A stretch of DNA of 64,000 bases, taken from positions 45,518,362-45,582,361 of the forward strand of contig CM047425.1 in assembly GCA_026168455.1 (NCBI GenBank), given 5' to 3'. A program made the translations under genes and the position numbers. How positions within the stretch are numbered: position 1 is the stretch's first letter; each line of letters opens with the position of its first letter. The notes under the pieces are model-generated. The model did not search any database, had not been told where the DNA came from, and worked only from the letters and a program-made list of their open reading frames with translations. This stretch comes from Theocolax elegans. Its lineage: Eukaryota > Arthropoda > Insecta > Hymenoptera > Cerocephalidae. Shown piece by piece: positions 1 through 11,393 of the stretch.

Positions 1-222
1 TTTTTCAGACAACAAAAAAAAATTTTTTAGTTACTCGAATCGATTTGTTCAAAAGTTCTTCTAACCTCAAAATGTTAAATTTATCAAGTTTTTTTCAACG
101 CCAGCTGTGTTTAAAGCTATTTATCTTAAAATTGATCAATTTTTATTATATAATAACATTATATGTAACATTCGTTGCTAATTGTCTCCAGAAATTATCC
201 TTTTGTATAATTCAATATTGAC
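1..222. repeat. Fragment of a foldback MITE family (family M1)
   Basis: The segment reads as a diverged copy of the outer arm of the element at 36494-37204, with related arms also at 54845-55590. Shared landmarks are a run meaning 'caaaagttnttctaacctcaa', the phrase 'caacgccagctg' and 'gtaacattcgttgctaatt'. The outer end lies beyond the window start. Non-coding. Confidence 0.6.
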
Positions 223-227
223 ATATA

Positions 228-1793
228 CACTCCGCATCAAAATTATCGCAACAAGATTTTTCACAGAAAAATTGCCATTTTTTAAATGCTTGTAGCTCGG
301 TCAATTTTCATCGTATTGAGATAATCTTTTTTTTGTTTTGTAGGGAATTATGTGCACTTTGAGGAAAAAATAATGCCTAATAGCTGCGAGATAATCCCAC
401 ATTGCTATGTCTTAATCAGGCCTACCAACTTCTTTATCTTAAACAACGCAATAGTTTGCACGTTTACCTGGATTATCAAAAATTTTTTTTCAAAAAACAA
501 CAAATACCACCTTAAAATAGACTTGTCAGCGAGTAATTTTAAAAAAAAGTCGACCCTCTACGACTTTTTTCGACCGAGTTATGCCATTTTAAAGATTTTT
601 CTATGTTTTAGTCAAATATCGCCAACATCAGCATTACCCGATGCGTACCGCGAGGAGGTTGTTGGTCGGACTTACGCATCATTGTGACTCTGAGAAGGGC
701 CGATTGTGTGAACCGTTTCTTACATGAAGGATCCCGCGGCTCATCACTTCCGCAGTATTTTTTTACTCCAAATTTTTAGTTGCTATGTACTCTGTATAGC
801 AAAATTAATGCTGAATGAGCTTTCGCCTTAACTTTTGACCAGTATCCCGGCGTAAATTTTTGCTTTATTTTTTAATTGATTTGTTGGTAGAGTTGATAAT
901 TTTACTGAAAGTATGGAGATGCATTGTTAAATGTACCGAAAATGTAGAGGTGTAATTTTAAATAAAGTTACACTGTTCATGGGTTAATTTAAAAAAAAAT
1001 AACGAATAGCAATGTGGTTTCTTTGTTTATGAAGTTTTAAGATAGCTCTCGGGGCACGAATTTCTTTTTAAATGTAACATGATAATTAAGTAGTAGTTGC
1101 TATTAAAATTCATGCTATCCTGAAAGAACATATAATCCTTACAAAACAAAAAAGATTATCTCAATACAATGAAAATTGATTAAATTACAAGCATTTAAAA
1201 CATGGTCATTTTTCGAATGCTTGTAATTCGATCAATTTTCATCGCATTGAGATAATTTTTTTTTGTTTTGTAGAGGATTCAGACTGCGGGGTCCCTAATG
1301 TAAGAAACGGTTCACACAATCGGCCCTTTTAAGGGCCACAATGATGCGTAAGTCCGACCAACAACCTCCTCGTGGTACGCATCGGGTAATGCTGATGTTG
1401 GCGGTATCTGACTAAAACATAGGAAGATCTTTAAAATGGCGTAACTCGGTCCAACAAAGTCGTAGAGGGTCGACTTTTTTTTAAAATACTCGTTAAAAAG
1501 TCTATTTTAAGGTGGTATTTGTTGTTTTTTGAAAAAAAATTTTTGATAATCCAGGTAAACGTGCAAACTATTGCGTTGTTTAAGAAAAAGAAGTTGGTAT
1601 GCCTGATTAAGACATAGCAATGTGGCATTATCTCGCAGCTATTAGGCATTATTTTTTTCTCAAAGTGCACATAATTCCCTACAAAACAAAAAAAAATTAT
1701 CTTAATACGATGAAAATTGACCGAGCTACAAGCATTTAAAAAATGGCAATTTTTCTGTGAAATATCTTGTTGCGATAATTTTGATGCGGAGTG
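228..1793. mobile_element. Foldback element with ~510-bp inverted arms
   Basis: The left arm (228 to about 735) and the right arm (about 1285 to 1793) are near-perfect reverse complements. Both termini read CACTCCGCATCAAAATTA and both are flanked by TA, which fits a Tc1/mariner-type target site. Open frames inside the arms translate to the same peptide from opposite strands and are not genes. A second, smaller palindrome sits at about 1135-1275 and reuses a motif from the arms (GATTATCTCAATAC...), so the element is a hairpin within a hairpin. No transposase is seen; it would be mobilised in trans. Confidence 0.85.
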
Positions 1794-1799
1794 TATATA

Positions 1800-2290
1800 A
1801 AAAATGACAATTTTTTGAGTCCGACATCCACTTAATGTCAACGGCAATTACACAAACGAATTATCTGGACCATGCTTAGATTAGGAGCGCTTGTTAACGA
1901 TGACTGATGAATTCCTACGCTATGAAAACTATTTTAAATTGTAGTTGAAACCTCAAACTATATGTTAGGCTGCACAATTACCAATTCTCAAAATATATCA
2001 GCGCTATGTGTGATTAAAATCAATATATGGGTCGAATGGAGTTTGTTCTTTAAAGGGTTAATACTATTTAAATAAACACTATTGTTAAAATGTTACACAA
2101 AATATAATACAAAATAAATAATTGATAAATAAGCAAACGATACATTTAATATTATAGAATCTATGTTCATAATCGTTTAAATTTAAGGAGATGTGAGAGT
2201 ACAAAATTTCTCTATAATAGTAATGAAAAGTAATAATCAATTTACTAAATTCCATTGTTGGGATAAACTTAGTCACTGTTGCCAATTTAA
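1800..2290. other. AT-rich unique-looking DNA
   Basis: No gene, RNA or clear repeat is seen here. The open frames are short and of AT-rich composition. Confidence 0.5.
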
Positions 2291-2990
2291 AATATAAATT
2301 TATGGTACGATTCAAAATACTTGTCGATTTCAGTTTGATATCAGTTCTTTCAATTGCAGAAATTTTTTATATGAAATTTTCGTAATATTTAAAAAAATGT
2401 TTAATTAAAATTCAAAGAAATAGATAAAATAAGGGAGTTAGAACTAAAATTGTTTATTTATCAGATAACAATGTCAGATTGAATTGCAGAATTTATTTAT
2501 CAGTTAACAATTTTCAAAGTTTGATTAGAATAACACAATACTTGCGGGTTTTGACACCTTCTTGGAAGGTATTTTCGAATTTAATACTTTCAATTGCAGA
2601 AAACTATTATGGAATATAAGTTAGGTATAGAAATGGTGTAATAATAATTAAAATATCAATAAGTAGAGAAAATATGGGAGTTAGAATCAAAGATATTTTC
2701 ATCTATACTTTAAAATTTATCAGACAGATAACAATTTTAAAAGTATGATTAGAAAAACACCATAAAGAGAAACATTTGTCACTTATATTTTGATTTCAGT
2801 GCTTCCAATTGCAGAAATTTTCTACGAAGTTAAACTAACAAATATATGTATAAAAATGTTTATTTAAAATATATTTAAAATATATCTATAGCATGGTTCA
2901 AAATACTTGTCGCTTCTACTATAATTTTAGCGCTTTCGTTTGTAGAATGTTTTTACAGAGTTTAATTAATAATATATCGGAAATACATTT
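2290..2990. repeat. Diverged tandem repeat around a CAATTGCAGAAA motif
   Basis: Four to five loosely related units carry 'aatacttg...(t)ttcaattgcagaaa...ttta' near 2310, 2530, 2780 and 2900. Another unit occurs at about 28915-28990. Unit spacing is about 120-240 bp and divergence is high. Non-coding. Confidence 0.5.
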
Positions 2991-3257
2991 TAGTTTAGAT
3001 GTAAAACATTAGAATGCTTTATTTGACCATATTATTTTACACGATAACCTACTAATTATCATAGATATAAGAGGATATTAGTAGGTCAATCATAACTCGA
3101 CTGAAATACTTAATCAATGGTGGTGCAAGTATTATTTTATTTAAAGAACATAAAAAAAGAGAAATTACTTTGTATTAGTTATGCAGAAATTAATTTTACA
3201 CAAATGAATTATTATTATTCTATAAAATTGTTTATCTATTGATGTAAAACACGGTAA
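2990..3257. repeat. Dispersed repeat, copy 1 (pair with 28499-28770)
   Basis: About 265 bp are nearly identical in the same orientation to 28499-28770, with only scattered substitutions. Landmarks are 'atcatagatataagagg' and 'ggtggtgcaagtatt'. It continues the diverged repeat just upstream, so both probably belong to one larger element. No ORF is seen. Confidence 0.75.
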
Positions 3258-3321
3258 ATAATTTACTTTCAACGAAAGTATCCGAAACGAAATCTTGAGC
3301 GGATCTTTCCCTACTGTGATG

Positions 3322-3346
3322 TTACATAATTTCGTTGCCTCAGAAT
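3322..3346. mobile_element. Severed terminal piece of the 28-bp-repeat foldback element
   Basis: The last bases before the hAT insertion read GCCTCAGAAT. Removing the hAT (3347-19806 plus one TSD copy) joins this to the sequence at 19815, giving GCCTCAGAATAAAAAGG. That is the reverse complement of the other end of the foldback element at about 20823-20841. The hAT therefore landed in the terminal few bases of that element. Confidence 0.7.
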
Positions 3347-3788
3347 CAGGGACCTCCCGAAACAAAACGAAACATTTTGTTTCGTTATTTAAAAATCACA
3401 AAAACGATATTTCATTTTCGTTTCTTTACGTTATTACAAACAAAATCCGAAATAATTTTCGTTTCGTTTCGTTATTTCCAAACATAAATTAAAGTTAATT
3501 TTGTTTCATTACGTTAATCACAAAAAGTAAAATAATGGTTTTCGTTTTATTTTGTTGTTAGTATCGAAACGAAACGAATTAAAAATACATTTTTTTAAAT
3601 TAAATTCATTAATGGTAATTTTTTTTTAGCATGAAAGTAAACATTTAATATTTAATAATATATCCCGTATTTATTGAAATTCAAGATTTAAAATATTTTC
3701 TATTTTTGACACATTTGAATAATTTAAATGCTGAAAATAAATTTCTTTTTGAATGCAATCATGTATTTATTTAAATTTTTATATAGAT

Positions 3789-6486
3789 TTATACATTATT
3801 ACATCTTATGATCAAAATATCTTGCAATAAATCTGACTGCAGATTACTTCTTAAATCTGCAAATACATACTTCATTGCCGAAAAAACACTTTCTACACTT
3901 ACTTGTGTCATAGGAACCGCTAATACTATTGTAGCAAGTTCATACAATATAGGGAATTCATTTTTACGCAATTCCTACCAATTTAAAATATTTTCATTTT
4001 TATCTACTAGTTTAGTAAATTTAAAATCCGTTAATTCCTTTTCTATAGAATTGGTTGTTTTACTTTGTTTGGCGTTATTTCGTTTTTCATACTTGGACTG
4101 TAATAGTGTATGAAATTCATCACTATCAGTACTGTAACCACTATCATCTACTTCCATACTACATTGAGTGGTATCATCATCCATGGATATACTCGAATCA
4201 TCATTGCAATTAGAAGTGTTATTTTCCTTCTCTGTGCTCTAAAATAATAGGATATAAGATTATTATTAATAATTTATTTGGGTTACAACTATTTTGTACT
4301 ATAAAAATGGAAAACCTTCAAAAAATTTGCTAAACAAAAACAAGTAAAATTGTCAGAGATTTAAATTAAAATGATAAAATATTAAAAAGACATGAATAAG
4401 TGCCAATATTTGAAAGCACTGATTTAAAATTATAATAACTTTATATAAATGAATTCTGGTGAATAAATAATCCAGAGAAAAAATGTTGCAAATTTTGTGA
4501 AAAATATGATAAAAAAAATGGAACAAACAAACTTTTGTATCAAAAGTTAGTTTTTATATTTTTTGATAAAATTTAATTACTTGTGAGTGAGATTGCTTTT
4601 GGTCTATTTTATTTTCATTAAACTTATTTTCTAACTTTGTTCATAGCATTATTAGATGCTTTCTCGCCGTACGTTCTTTACTATTAATAACTATTTCATT
4701 ATGATTATTTTCGTCATCTAAAATAGCATGCATATATCGTGGATCTAGATATAATGTAGCAATTAGAGCATCATTCTCAAATAATTTTACTTCTCTGATT
4801 TCCATAGCATTATACAGATCTTGCGCGATACTATTTTTCATTCTTTTAAATGTCAATTTTCATTTCATCCATGCAGCATAAAAATCACCAGGTAATAATT
4901 GCTCTGTTTGCAAAATAAGCATAGTAATTTTTAGCGGTTTCAGCACACGTAAAATATTTTCAATTTCAGCCCACTCTTCATCAGTCAATGAAATTTTTGA
5001 GTGACTTTCTTCAAAATCCAAACAAAATTGCTTCACTTTAATTAAACTGTCTAACATGTTAGCTGTCGAGTTCCATCTTGTAAGTACATCTATAATAGGT
5101 TTATTTAATTTATATCCTTTCAATAACTGTGTCATCGGCTTTGTACGTAGATACTTAACAACTGTCCAAGCCTGAAAAAATTGTGTAAAATAATTTAGAT
5201 AAATTGTTTGTAAAATAGTTGAATATTTCTCATTATTACTTTATATTCTTATATATAAATATCGAATAATTACAATACTTTACTATCATATATTTCAAAA
5301 TAAAAATTTTATTGCATAAAAATACTTTGATTTTAATCTTATTACTTACTTTTTCTAAAACTATTTTCAGTCGTTTTTTCATAACATCCCATGCACATAA
5401 CTGTAAAGTATGAGCTGCACAGCGCACAGTAATCAGAATCCCGTCATCTGCATTAAAGACTTTTTCAAGGCATTGATCATAAAGATATTCATCTTCTCCA
5501 TCTTCGACATTTTTAATTTCAAATGAAGAGTTTGGATCATTTAACAAAAATTGTTGCTGTTGATCATCCAATAGCAAATCAGTCATTTTTATCATATTAG
5601 CACCGTTGTCTGTAGTGCACGTATAGATTTTCTCCACTTTTACTCCGTACGTTATTAAAATATCTTTAATTACAGAATTCAAATACAAAGATGTATGACG
5701 TTCCTCTAATACTTGGACTCCTAAAGTTCTAAGTTGAATTTTCTTATTTTTGATAAATTGTACATTTACGCCCAAAAAAAATTCTGTGTCATCGGCTTTG
5801 TACGTAGATACTTAACAACTGTCCAAGCCTGAAAAACTTGTGTAAGATAATTTAGATAAATTGTTTGTAAAATAGTAAAATATTTCTCATTATTACTTTA
5901 AAATCTTATATATAAATATTGAATAATTACAATACTTTACAATCATATATTTCAAAATAAAAATTTTATTGCATAAAAATACTTTGATTTTAATCTTATT
6001 ACTTACTTTTTCTAAAACTATTTTCAGTCGTTTTTTCATAACATCCCATGCACATAACTGTAAAGTATGAGCTGCACAGCGCACAGTAATCAGAATCCCG
6101 TCGTCTGCATTAAAGACTTTTTCAAGGCATTGATCATAAAGATAATCATCTTCTCCATCTTCGACATTTTTAATTTCAAATGAAGAGTTTGGATCATTTA
6201 ACAAAAATTGTTGCTGTTGATCATCCAATAGCAAATCAGTCATTTTTATCATATTAGCACCGTTGTCTGTAGTGCACGTATAGATTTTCTCCACTTTTAC
6301 TCCGTACGTTATTAAAATATCTTTAATTACAGAATTCAAATACAAAGATGTATGACGTTCCTCTAATACTTGGACTCCCAAAGTTCTAAGTTGAATTTTC
6401 TTATTTTTGAGCAATTGTACATTTACGCCCAAAAAAGATTTTCCCAGTCTTGAAACAACGTCACATTTTACGCTAACGAGATCAAC
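3789..6486 (-). pseudogene. hAT transposase, catalytic and C-terminal exons (broken)
   Basis: Three phase-0 exons can be read on the minus strand: 6486-6007, 5171-4581 and 4238-3789, each with AG acceptor and GT donor. Exon 3 carries VKCDVVSRLGKSFLGVN, then TTDNGANM and the RCAAHTLQL block of the hAT RNase-H-like core. Exon 4 carries DVLTRWNSTANML. Exon 5 has an acidic linker followed by the C-terminal hAT dimerisation region (LYELATIVLAVPMTQVSVES...SVFSAM). With the two N-terminal exons (17625-18945) the model is about 666 residues, normal for the family. It is disabled by in-frame stops near 4860-4862 (TGA), 4638-4640 (TGA) and 3972-3974 (TAG), and by a tandem duplication of the core exon. 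It would have catalysed cut-and-paste of the surrounding element in the nucleus. Confidence 0.9.
5131..6437 (-). repeat. Tandem duplication (656-bp offset) of the hAT core exon
   Basis: Segment 5131-5780 repeats 5787-6437 with a few substitutions, so the exon containing TTDNGANM and RCAAHTLQL occurs twice. Only the upstream copy (6486-6007) keeps its splice acceptor. The downstream copy is fused directly to the first 45 nt of a duplicated exon 4 and meets a stop within a few codons of the junction. The duplication lies wholly inside the hAT and postdates its assembly. Confidence 0.9.
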
Positions 6487-6671
6487 CTAAAAATATTTCA
6501 AACGTTTAATTGAAGCAAAAGAAATAAATCAATAATAGTTTGATTTTTACACGTAATGAATAACAGATGGTCAATATTAATTATTACTAAATAATTATTA
6601 ATTAATTAGTTATTTAAAATTTTCAATACTAAAATTCAATTTAGATTACAGTATAACAATATAGTATATAT

Positions 6672-7904
6672 TATAACGGGCGCGTGTTCTTAAACACGAT
6701 CGCGATAGCCCGTAAAATCGAAAACCGCGTAATTAAGTGATTACGCGCGATCGCGCAACGTCGCGAAGGGCCGCGAGATACCGAATCTAGTCAGTCCGTT
6801 ACGAGCCGTATCGACGAGCGATCGTGATTCACGTGAAAAAAGAGCGGAAGCCGTAAGAGACACAAGATCTGCGACGAGATCGAGAGCGAGAGTGAACGAG
6901 GTGAGTCGAGGCAGCTCCCGGAGAACAAGCCGTTCTGAGGACGCGGGTCTGTTCATCTCCAGGACGGATAGCCGCCCGGGACGACTTGCACTCGTCGAAG
7001 CTTCGCGAGATAGAAAGAGAGAGAACGGGATTGAGAGTAGCCGTTTCGCCGGCGCGTTCCTGCGCACCAAGTAAGTTGTTTACAACTTGGATCGGGTGGC
7101 ATCGACTTCTTCCGGGAAGAGCGAGACGCAGTGCAGCAAACACTGTCGGTTCGAGGGCGCGATTCGCCCAACCAGGCTTCCTCGCGCACGCGGCTAGGTA
7201 GATCGGTAACTCGGGTTACCCGATTCCCCGCGTCTTCCCCGTGGGACGTAGGAGCGCACGAGCGCGTGCGCGCGTGTGGATATAGCCGCGACCGGGCCGT
7301 CGCGATTGCCTGCGCGCCGTCGAGGTTACGCGTTGTTTCACCGTAGTTCCTAGATGATTCTTACTCTTAAACAACCCAGTATTTGTTAATTGTTTAACAC
7401 CGTGCGTTATTGAGCGCTACCGAGCGCCTGTACATCTTTAGTATATTCGTTTGTAAATATCGTTGTAAATATTAGTGTTCAATATATATTTAACTGTAAA
7501 TTCTTACTCTCACGCGTGTTTATTATTAAATCCCCGTATTCCTATTCCCGCTTACCCAGCCGCCTCCGCGGGCACGTTAGCATTTTAGCTAACGTGCATT
7601 CTGAGCGGCCGAGCCCCGTGTTCCAACGACGGGCACGAGCAACCACAAGCACGCATCCTTCACGCGGCTTGTACAAATCTACCCGAGTGCGACTCGGTCC
7701 GGCGATTCTCCCCGCGGCGGAGAATCGTCCTCGTTGTTTACGGCGCATCATCACCGAGATACCGCGGTTGCACCACGGCTATAGCCCGTGCGCGGTATCG
7801 CGGCATCGAGGGACACGGCAGCGCGGCGCGAGGCCCGCGCAGGTAAGTCCTCACCTCGAAAGCGGTGCTCGACGAGGAGCACGCGCTAGAATCGCCCCGT
7901 TACA
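6672..7904 (+). repeat. Ty3 5' LTR
   Basis: The LTR starts TATAACGGGC and ends CCCCGTTACA. The ends are imperfect inverted repeats (TRTAACGGG / CCCGTTACA). It is CpG-rich, unlike the AT-rich host DNA. The open frames in it are composition artefacts that recur identically in the 3' LTR. Confidence 0.95.
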
Positions 7905-7930
7905 ACTGGCGCCCAACTTCCGGTTTCGGG
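7905..7930 (+). promoter_or_regulatory. Ty3 primer-binding site
   Basis: Directly after the 5' LTR the sequence reads (AC)TGGCGCCCAACTTCCGG. The TGG start matches the CCA end of a tRNA and the GCGCC block fits an acceptor stem. I cannot name the tRNA with certainty. Confidence 0.75.
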
Positions 7931-9507
7931 AAAAGAATGCAGGGTATTCTCTTCGTTTAAGAATCTGTTGTTTTTTTTTAATTCTCAGCGTTTGACTTAT
8001 TTTGTTGAAAAGAGGTCAAACTTTGTTTTTTTTCTTTTCTCTCTCTCTCGTGATTTCCCTCGTATTTATTGCGATCGCGCATAAATTACGCATAGAAGTG
8101 CTAGTGTAATTTAATAAAACTCGCTTTATTTATCATTTTTTTTTTGCGACAAAAAGTGCTTGATTTATTTGGTGAAATAAATCGCACTTTGTTTTTTTTT
8201 TACCTTCACTTTCGCTCGGGATAGGTCGTTTCGTTTTTTTTTGTTTATTTTATTTATTTCTCGCGAATAATTGTGATAGGGTGCTATCGCAAGTTTGATT
8301 GATCAATATAATTAGTAGAATTATCGATTTTTGTTGGTAATTATTTTGCGCAAAAATAGGGTTGTTTTATTTTTAGCGCATAAATAATTATAATTTTTGC
8401 GAAAAATTATAACTCGACAACAAAAATTCGAATTTTGAATTACAATAAAAATAATAATTTTCAAGCGTAATATTTCGATACCCACGTTAAAATTTAGCTA
8501 GCTTAAATTCGTGCGTTGTTGACGCGAGGAGGCACGCGACGCGCGAATGTAAACAAAGCGCCTTGTTTACACTTTCGAACTTTTGTATAAGACACAAAGA
8601 TTGAGTCGATTTTCAGACTCGTAATTTCTACGCTGTTCAAATATTATTTGAGAAATGATATTTAGAACAGCACAGGCGAAAAAATTTTACTTCGACTAGC
8701 GAATTGCAGGAAAGTGATTAGAGAATTATTATCCTTTCTTTAAGTAATTGACGAAATTACCTGCAATTCACATATTTTGTTTTTGATCATTTAATGTGAC
8801 TACAATCCTTTTCTTTACTAGTGATAAATAATTAATTTTTTTTTTACACTTTTCAAATGTAAATATAGTTTAAAATTTTTCGCACACACAAAATTTTGTT
8901 TTTTTTTCTTGCTAACAATTTGAGAAATTATTTAATTTAATTGGAGAAACTATTTAATTAAATTTTAAAAGATAATTTGAGAAATTATTTAAAAATTGTT
9001 TTTTATTTATACTGAAAAATAATTTGTCACTTGATTGTTTGTGGTGTATATATATACACACGCATATAAGACAACGGGCGCAAAATAGGATATTTTCAAC
9101 CTAATTTTTTTTTTAAAAAAAAAATATTCATTTCCGATTTTGCGCAAGTTGGTTGAAGGAAAATATCTTTGTGTCTGTCGTTGTGTGTGAGCGCAAGTGT
9201 GCAGATATATAAGCGACATATATTATTATTTTTTTTTATTTATTATACATATTTGCGTGCGCTTTATTAATTTATATACTTATATATTTATATATGTAAT
9301 ATTTTAAAATTTATTAATCTAAGTGTGATTTTAAATTGTAAAAACGGCTAAAGTGTGTCTTTGGATTTTACGTTGTAAATCCGAAAGCACACTAGGTTAA
9401 CGGACTGGTGTGATTGAAATAAAGCGCGCACACACAACGCTAATAAGCGCATTTGTTTATAAAATTTTGCGAGCGGCTTAAACTAAATAAATAAATAAAA
9501 CAGCGTA
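7905..9507 (+). other. Ty3 long untranslated leader
   Basis: About 1.6 kb between LTR and gag carries no ORF. It is AT-rich but studded with GCGC words. A hairpin at about 9078-9170 pairs GCGCAAAAT with ATTTTGCGC and, interleaved with this, GATATTTTCAACC with GGTTGAAGGAAAATATC. That is a candidate packaging or dimerisation structure. A short tandem motif (AATTTGAGAAATTATTTAA) recurs three times at 8915-8996. Confidence 0.6.
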
Positions 9508-10650
9508 ATGGCGAGAGAAACGCTTACTTCCGTGGAACAATGGTGCTTAGCACTTTCTGAGGACGATCTCGAGGATAACCTCAAAGCACTTAACCTCAAC
9601 CGGACGGGTTGGAGGTTATCAAAAGTGGAGCGTTTGTATAATTGGCTACTCGGACATTATAGCCAATCAGATTTCGAGGAAACGGAATTGGAACCCGAGG
9701 AAGCGCGAATAAAACGCGAACAGCTGCGAAGCGCGTTCATCGACCAGACGTGCGCGGAAAAATCAGGATCAACAATCCTCGAGGAGGGTGTTGATCACGA
9801 TCGACCGCACCCCATTCAAATGCTGCACGATGATGAATTAATCAGAGTTGTGTATCACCGGCAGATGTGTGCTGGGGATAATGCGCAAGTACCACAAATA
9901 CAAGCGCAAAACGATGCGTCTACAAGCGCACGGGCAAATGGACTACCCACAGTAGACGCACACAACTCAGAAATTCAACACACCCCGGGTATTTCGCGGC
10001 AACCGTCGGAAGAACGGCAGCACTCACAGATTCCCATGAATTATCGAGAATTCATGAACGAATCTAACCGCAAATATGTGGAGCTGCAAAAGCAAATCGA
10101 TTCGATAACAAGGTTATTCGAAAAATTTGCAAGCGCGTCGCCCGCGAGTAGTACGCGGATTGACGCGCAAGAGTTGCGCAATAACGAACTTCCGCACGGT
10201 GCAACTGGAAAAGTTGGCAATCGCGTTACTTTTCAAGATACGTACGATATTGTCAATCTACCGCAAAGTAGCCCGATATCGGTAAATCAAACTCACCATT
10301 TGTCAGAGTCGAGTAACGTTTGGAGAGGGGGAGACCTTCTCAACCTGGGTGAGAATGCTGCAGGTAACTCGGCGCTAAATAGCGCGAGTAATAGCAACGT
10401 TACTGCGACTTCAAAGCGCGATGTTGGCCAAATCGTGCGCAAATGGGGTTTGCATTTTAACGGCGATCGAAGTCAAAGCGTCGACATGTTCTTGACGCGT
10501 GTTGAGGAATGTCGCGCGCATAGTAATCTATCAGATAGCGAAGTAATGTCTTCATTATCTGAATTACTCAACGGAGTAGCGGCTGTGTGGTATAGAAACC
10601 ACAGAAATGAATGGTCGAATTGGTCCGACTTTTGCGAGGACGCTGCTTAA
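9508..10650 (+). CDS. gag: Ty3 gag, N-terminal part
   Basis: The frame opens with ATG at 9508 and encodes 380 residues. Residues ~20-50 (LEDNLKALNLNRTGWRLSKV...RLYNWLLG) resemble a SAP-like helix-turn-helix; this is an inference. A glutamine/serine-rich linker follows. The last ~80 residues resemble the start of a Ty3 capsid (motif WGLHFNGDRSQSVDMFLTRV). The frame ends at TAA 10648-10650 in mid-capsid, while the homologous reading continues in the -1 frame (10611-11393). I see no convincing slippery site there, so the break is probably a small indel rather than programmed shifting. The product would assemble the particle. Confidence 0.85.
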   Translation: MARETLTSVEQWCLALSEDDLEDNLKALNLNRTGWRLSKVERLYNWLLGHYSQSDFEETELEPEEARIKREQLRSAFIDQTCAEKSGSTILEEGVDHDRPHPIQMLHDDELIRVVYHRQMCAGDNAQVPQIQAQNDASTSARANGLPTVDAHNSEIQHTPGISRQPSEERQHSQIPMNYREFMNESNRKYVELQKQIDSITRLFEKFASASPASSTRIDAQELRNNELPHGATGKVGNRVTFQDTYDIVNLPQSSPISVNQTHHLSESSNVWRGGDLLNLGENAAGNSALNSASNSNVTATSKRDVGQIVRKWGLHFNGDRSQSVDMFLTRVEECRAHSNLSDSEVMSSLSELLNGVAAVWYRNHRNEWSNWSDFCEDAA

Positions 10651-11393
10651 CGTACGGAATGGCAACCGGCTATCAACAGAGGTTGGTAGCGGAAGCTAAT
10701 GCGCGCACACAAGGCAAAGATGAGCCTGTGGGTGATTACATCACTTATTTGACCGGTATTATGCGCAAACAAATACCGAGACCAACGGTAGAAGCGCAAT
10801 TAGATTTATTATATCTAAACATGCTTCCCCGCTTGCGACAGCTGATCAAAAGAACGGATTTTGACAGCGTAAAAAATCTGTTGGTTATGGCAAAGAACGC
10901 TGAGCTCAATCTTGAGTACGAGCGCACATACAGGGCTCCGCCGGATCCTGAAGTGTCACTTTTGCCGGAAATGGCGTACCGCGCACCAAAGAGCGCCGCC
11001 ATAGCAACCAAAGTATCCGCTGTAGTCGCTGAGGACAAAACAGCGGCGCCAACAGAGATCGCTGCACTTCTTACGAAAATGAATGAGAATTTTCAGCGAT
11101 TTCTAAACCGACAGAAATCGAGCCAAATCCAGGGTAAAGGCCATAATAAAGGCAAAGACAACTCGCCCAGACCGAAAGGCGAACAGGGTAAAGGGGGGCG
11201 CGATCAGGCCAGCAATAAGAGTGCTGAGAGCAAGAGCGCTCCTCCGGAAGGTAAAAGCGAAGAAGCGCAGAAACCTCCCCCTCGTGCACGTGAACTAAAG
11301 AAGACGAATGTTCGTTGTTTCGTGTGCGATGAGCCAGGACACTTCGCAAGAGATTGCGCGAAGAGGGCGGGAAACGAACGACGGGAAGCGTAG
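10611..11393 (+). CDS. gag: Ty3 gag, capsid C-terminal and nucleocapsid part
   Basis: This is the -1 frame relative to the upstream gag ORF. It carries the typical capsid block YQQRLVAEANARTQG...DEPVGDYI, a lysine/glycine-rich linker and one zinc knuckle, CFVCDEPGHFARDC (CX2CX4HX4C), near residues 235-248. The first visible Met is not necessarily a start; the segment was probably translated as the continuation of 9508-10650. It overlaps pol by 40 nt, where a classical slippery heptamer lies. Confidence 0.88.
   Translation: MVELVRLLRGRCLTYGMATGYQQRLVAEANARTQGKDEPVGDYITYLTGIMRKQIPRPTVEAQLDLLYLNMLPRLRQLIKRTDFDSVKNLLVMAKNAELNLEYERTYRAPPDPEVSLLPEMAYRAPKSAAIATKVSAVVAEDKTAAPTEIAALLTKMNENFQRFLNRQKSSQIQGKGHNKGKDNSPRPKGEQGKGGRDQASNKSAESKSAPPEGKSEEAQKPPPRARELKKTNVRCFVCDEPGHFARDCAKRAGNERREA

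Noticed and set aside
352..687. 111-codon ORF and its mirror at 1431-1847
   Set aside because: They are the two inverted arms of one foldback element read from opposite strands. The peptides are the same and no protein family is recognised.
6741..7995. Many overlapping ORFs on both strands in the LTR
   Set aside because: The same frames recur identically in the second LTR. They arise from CpG-rich composition and have no start context or family match.
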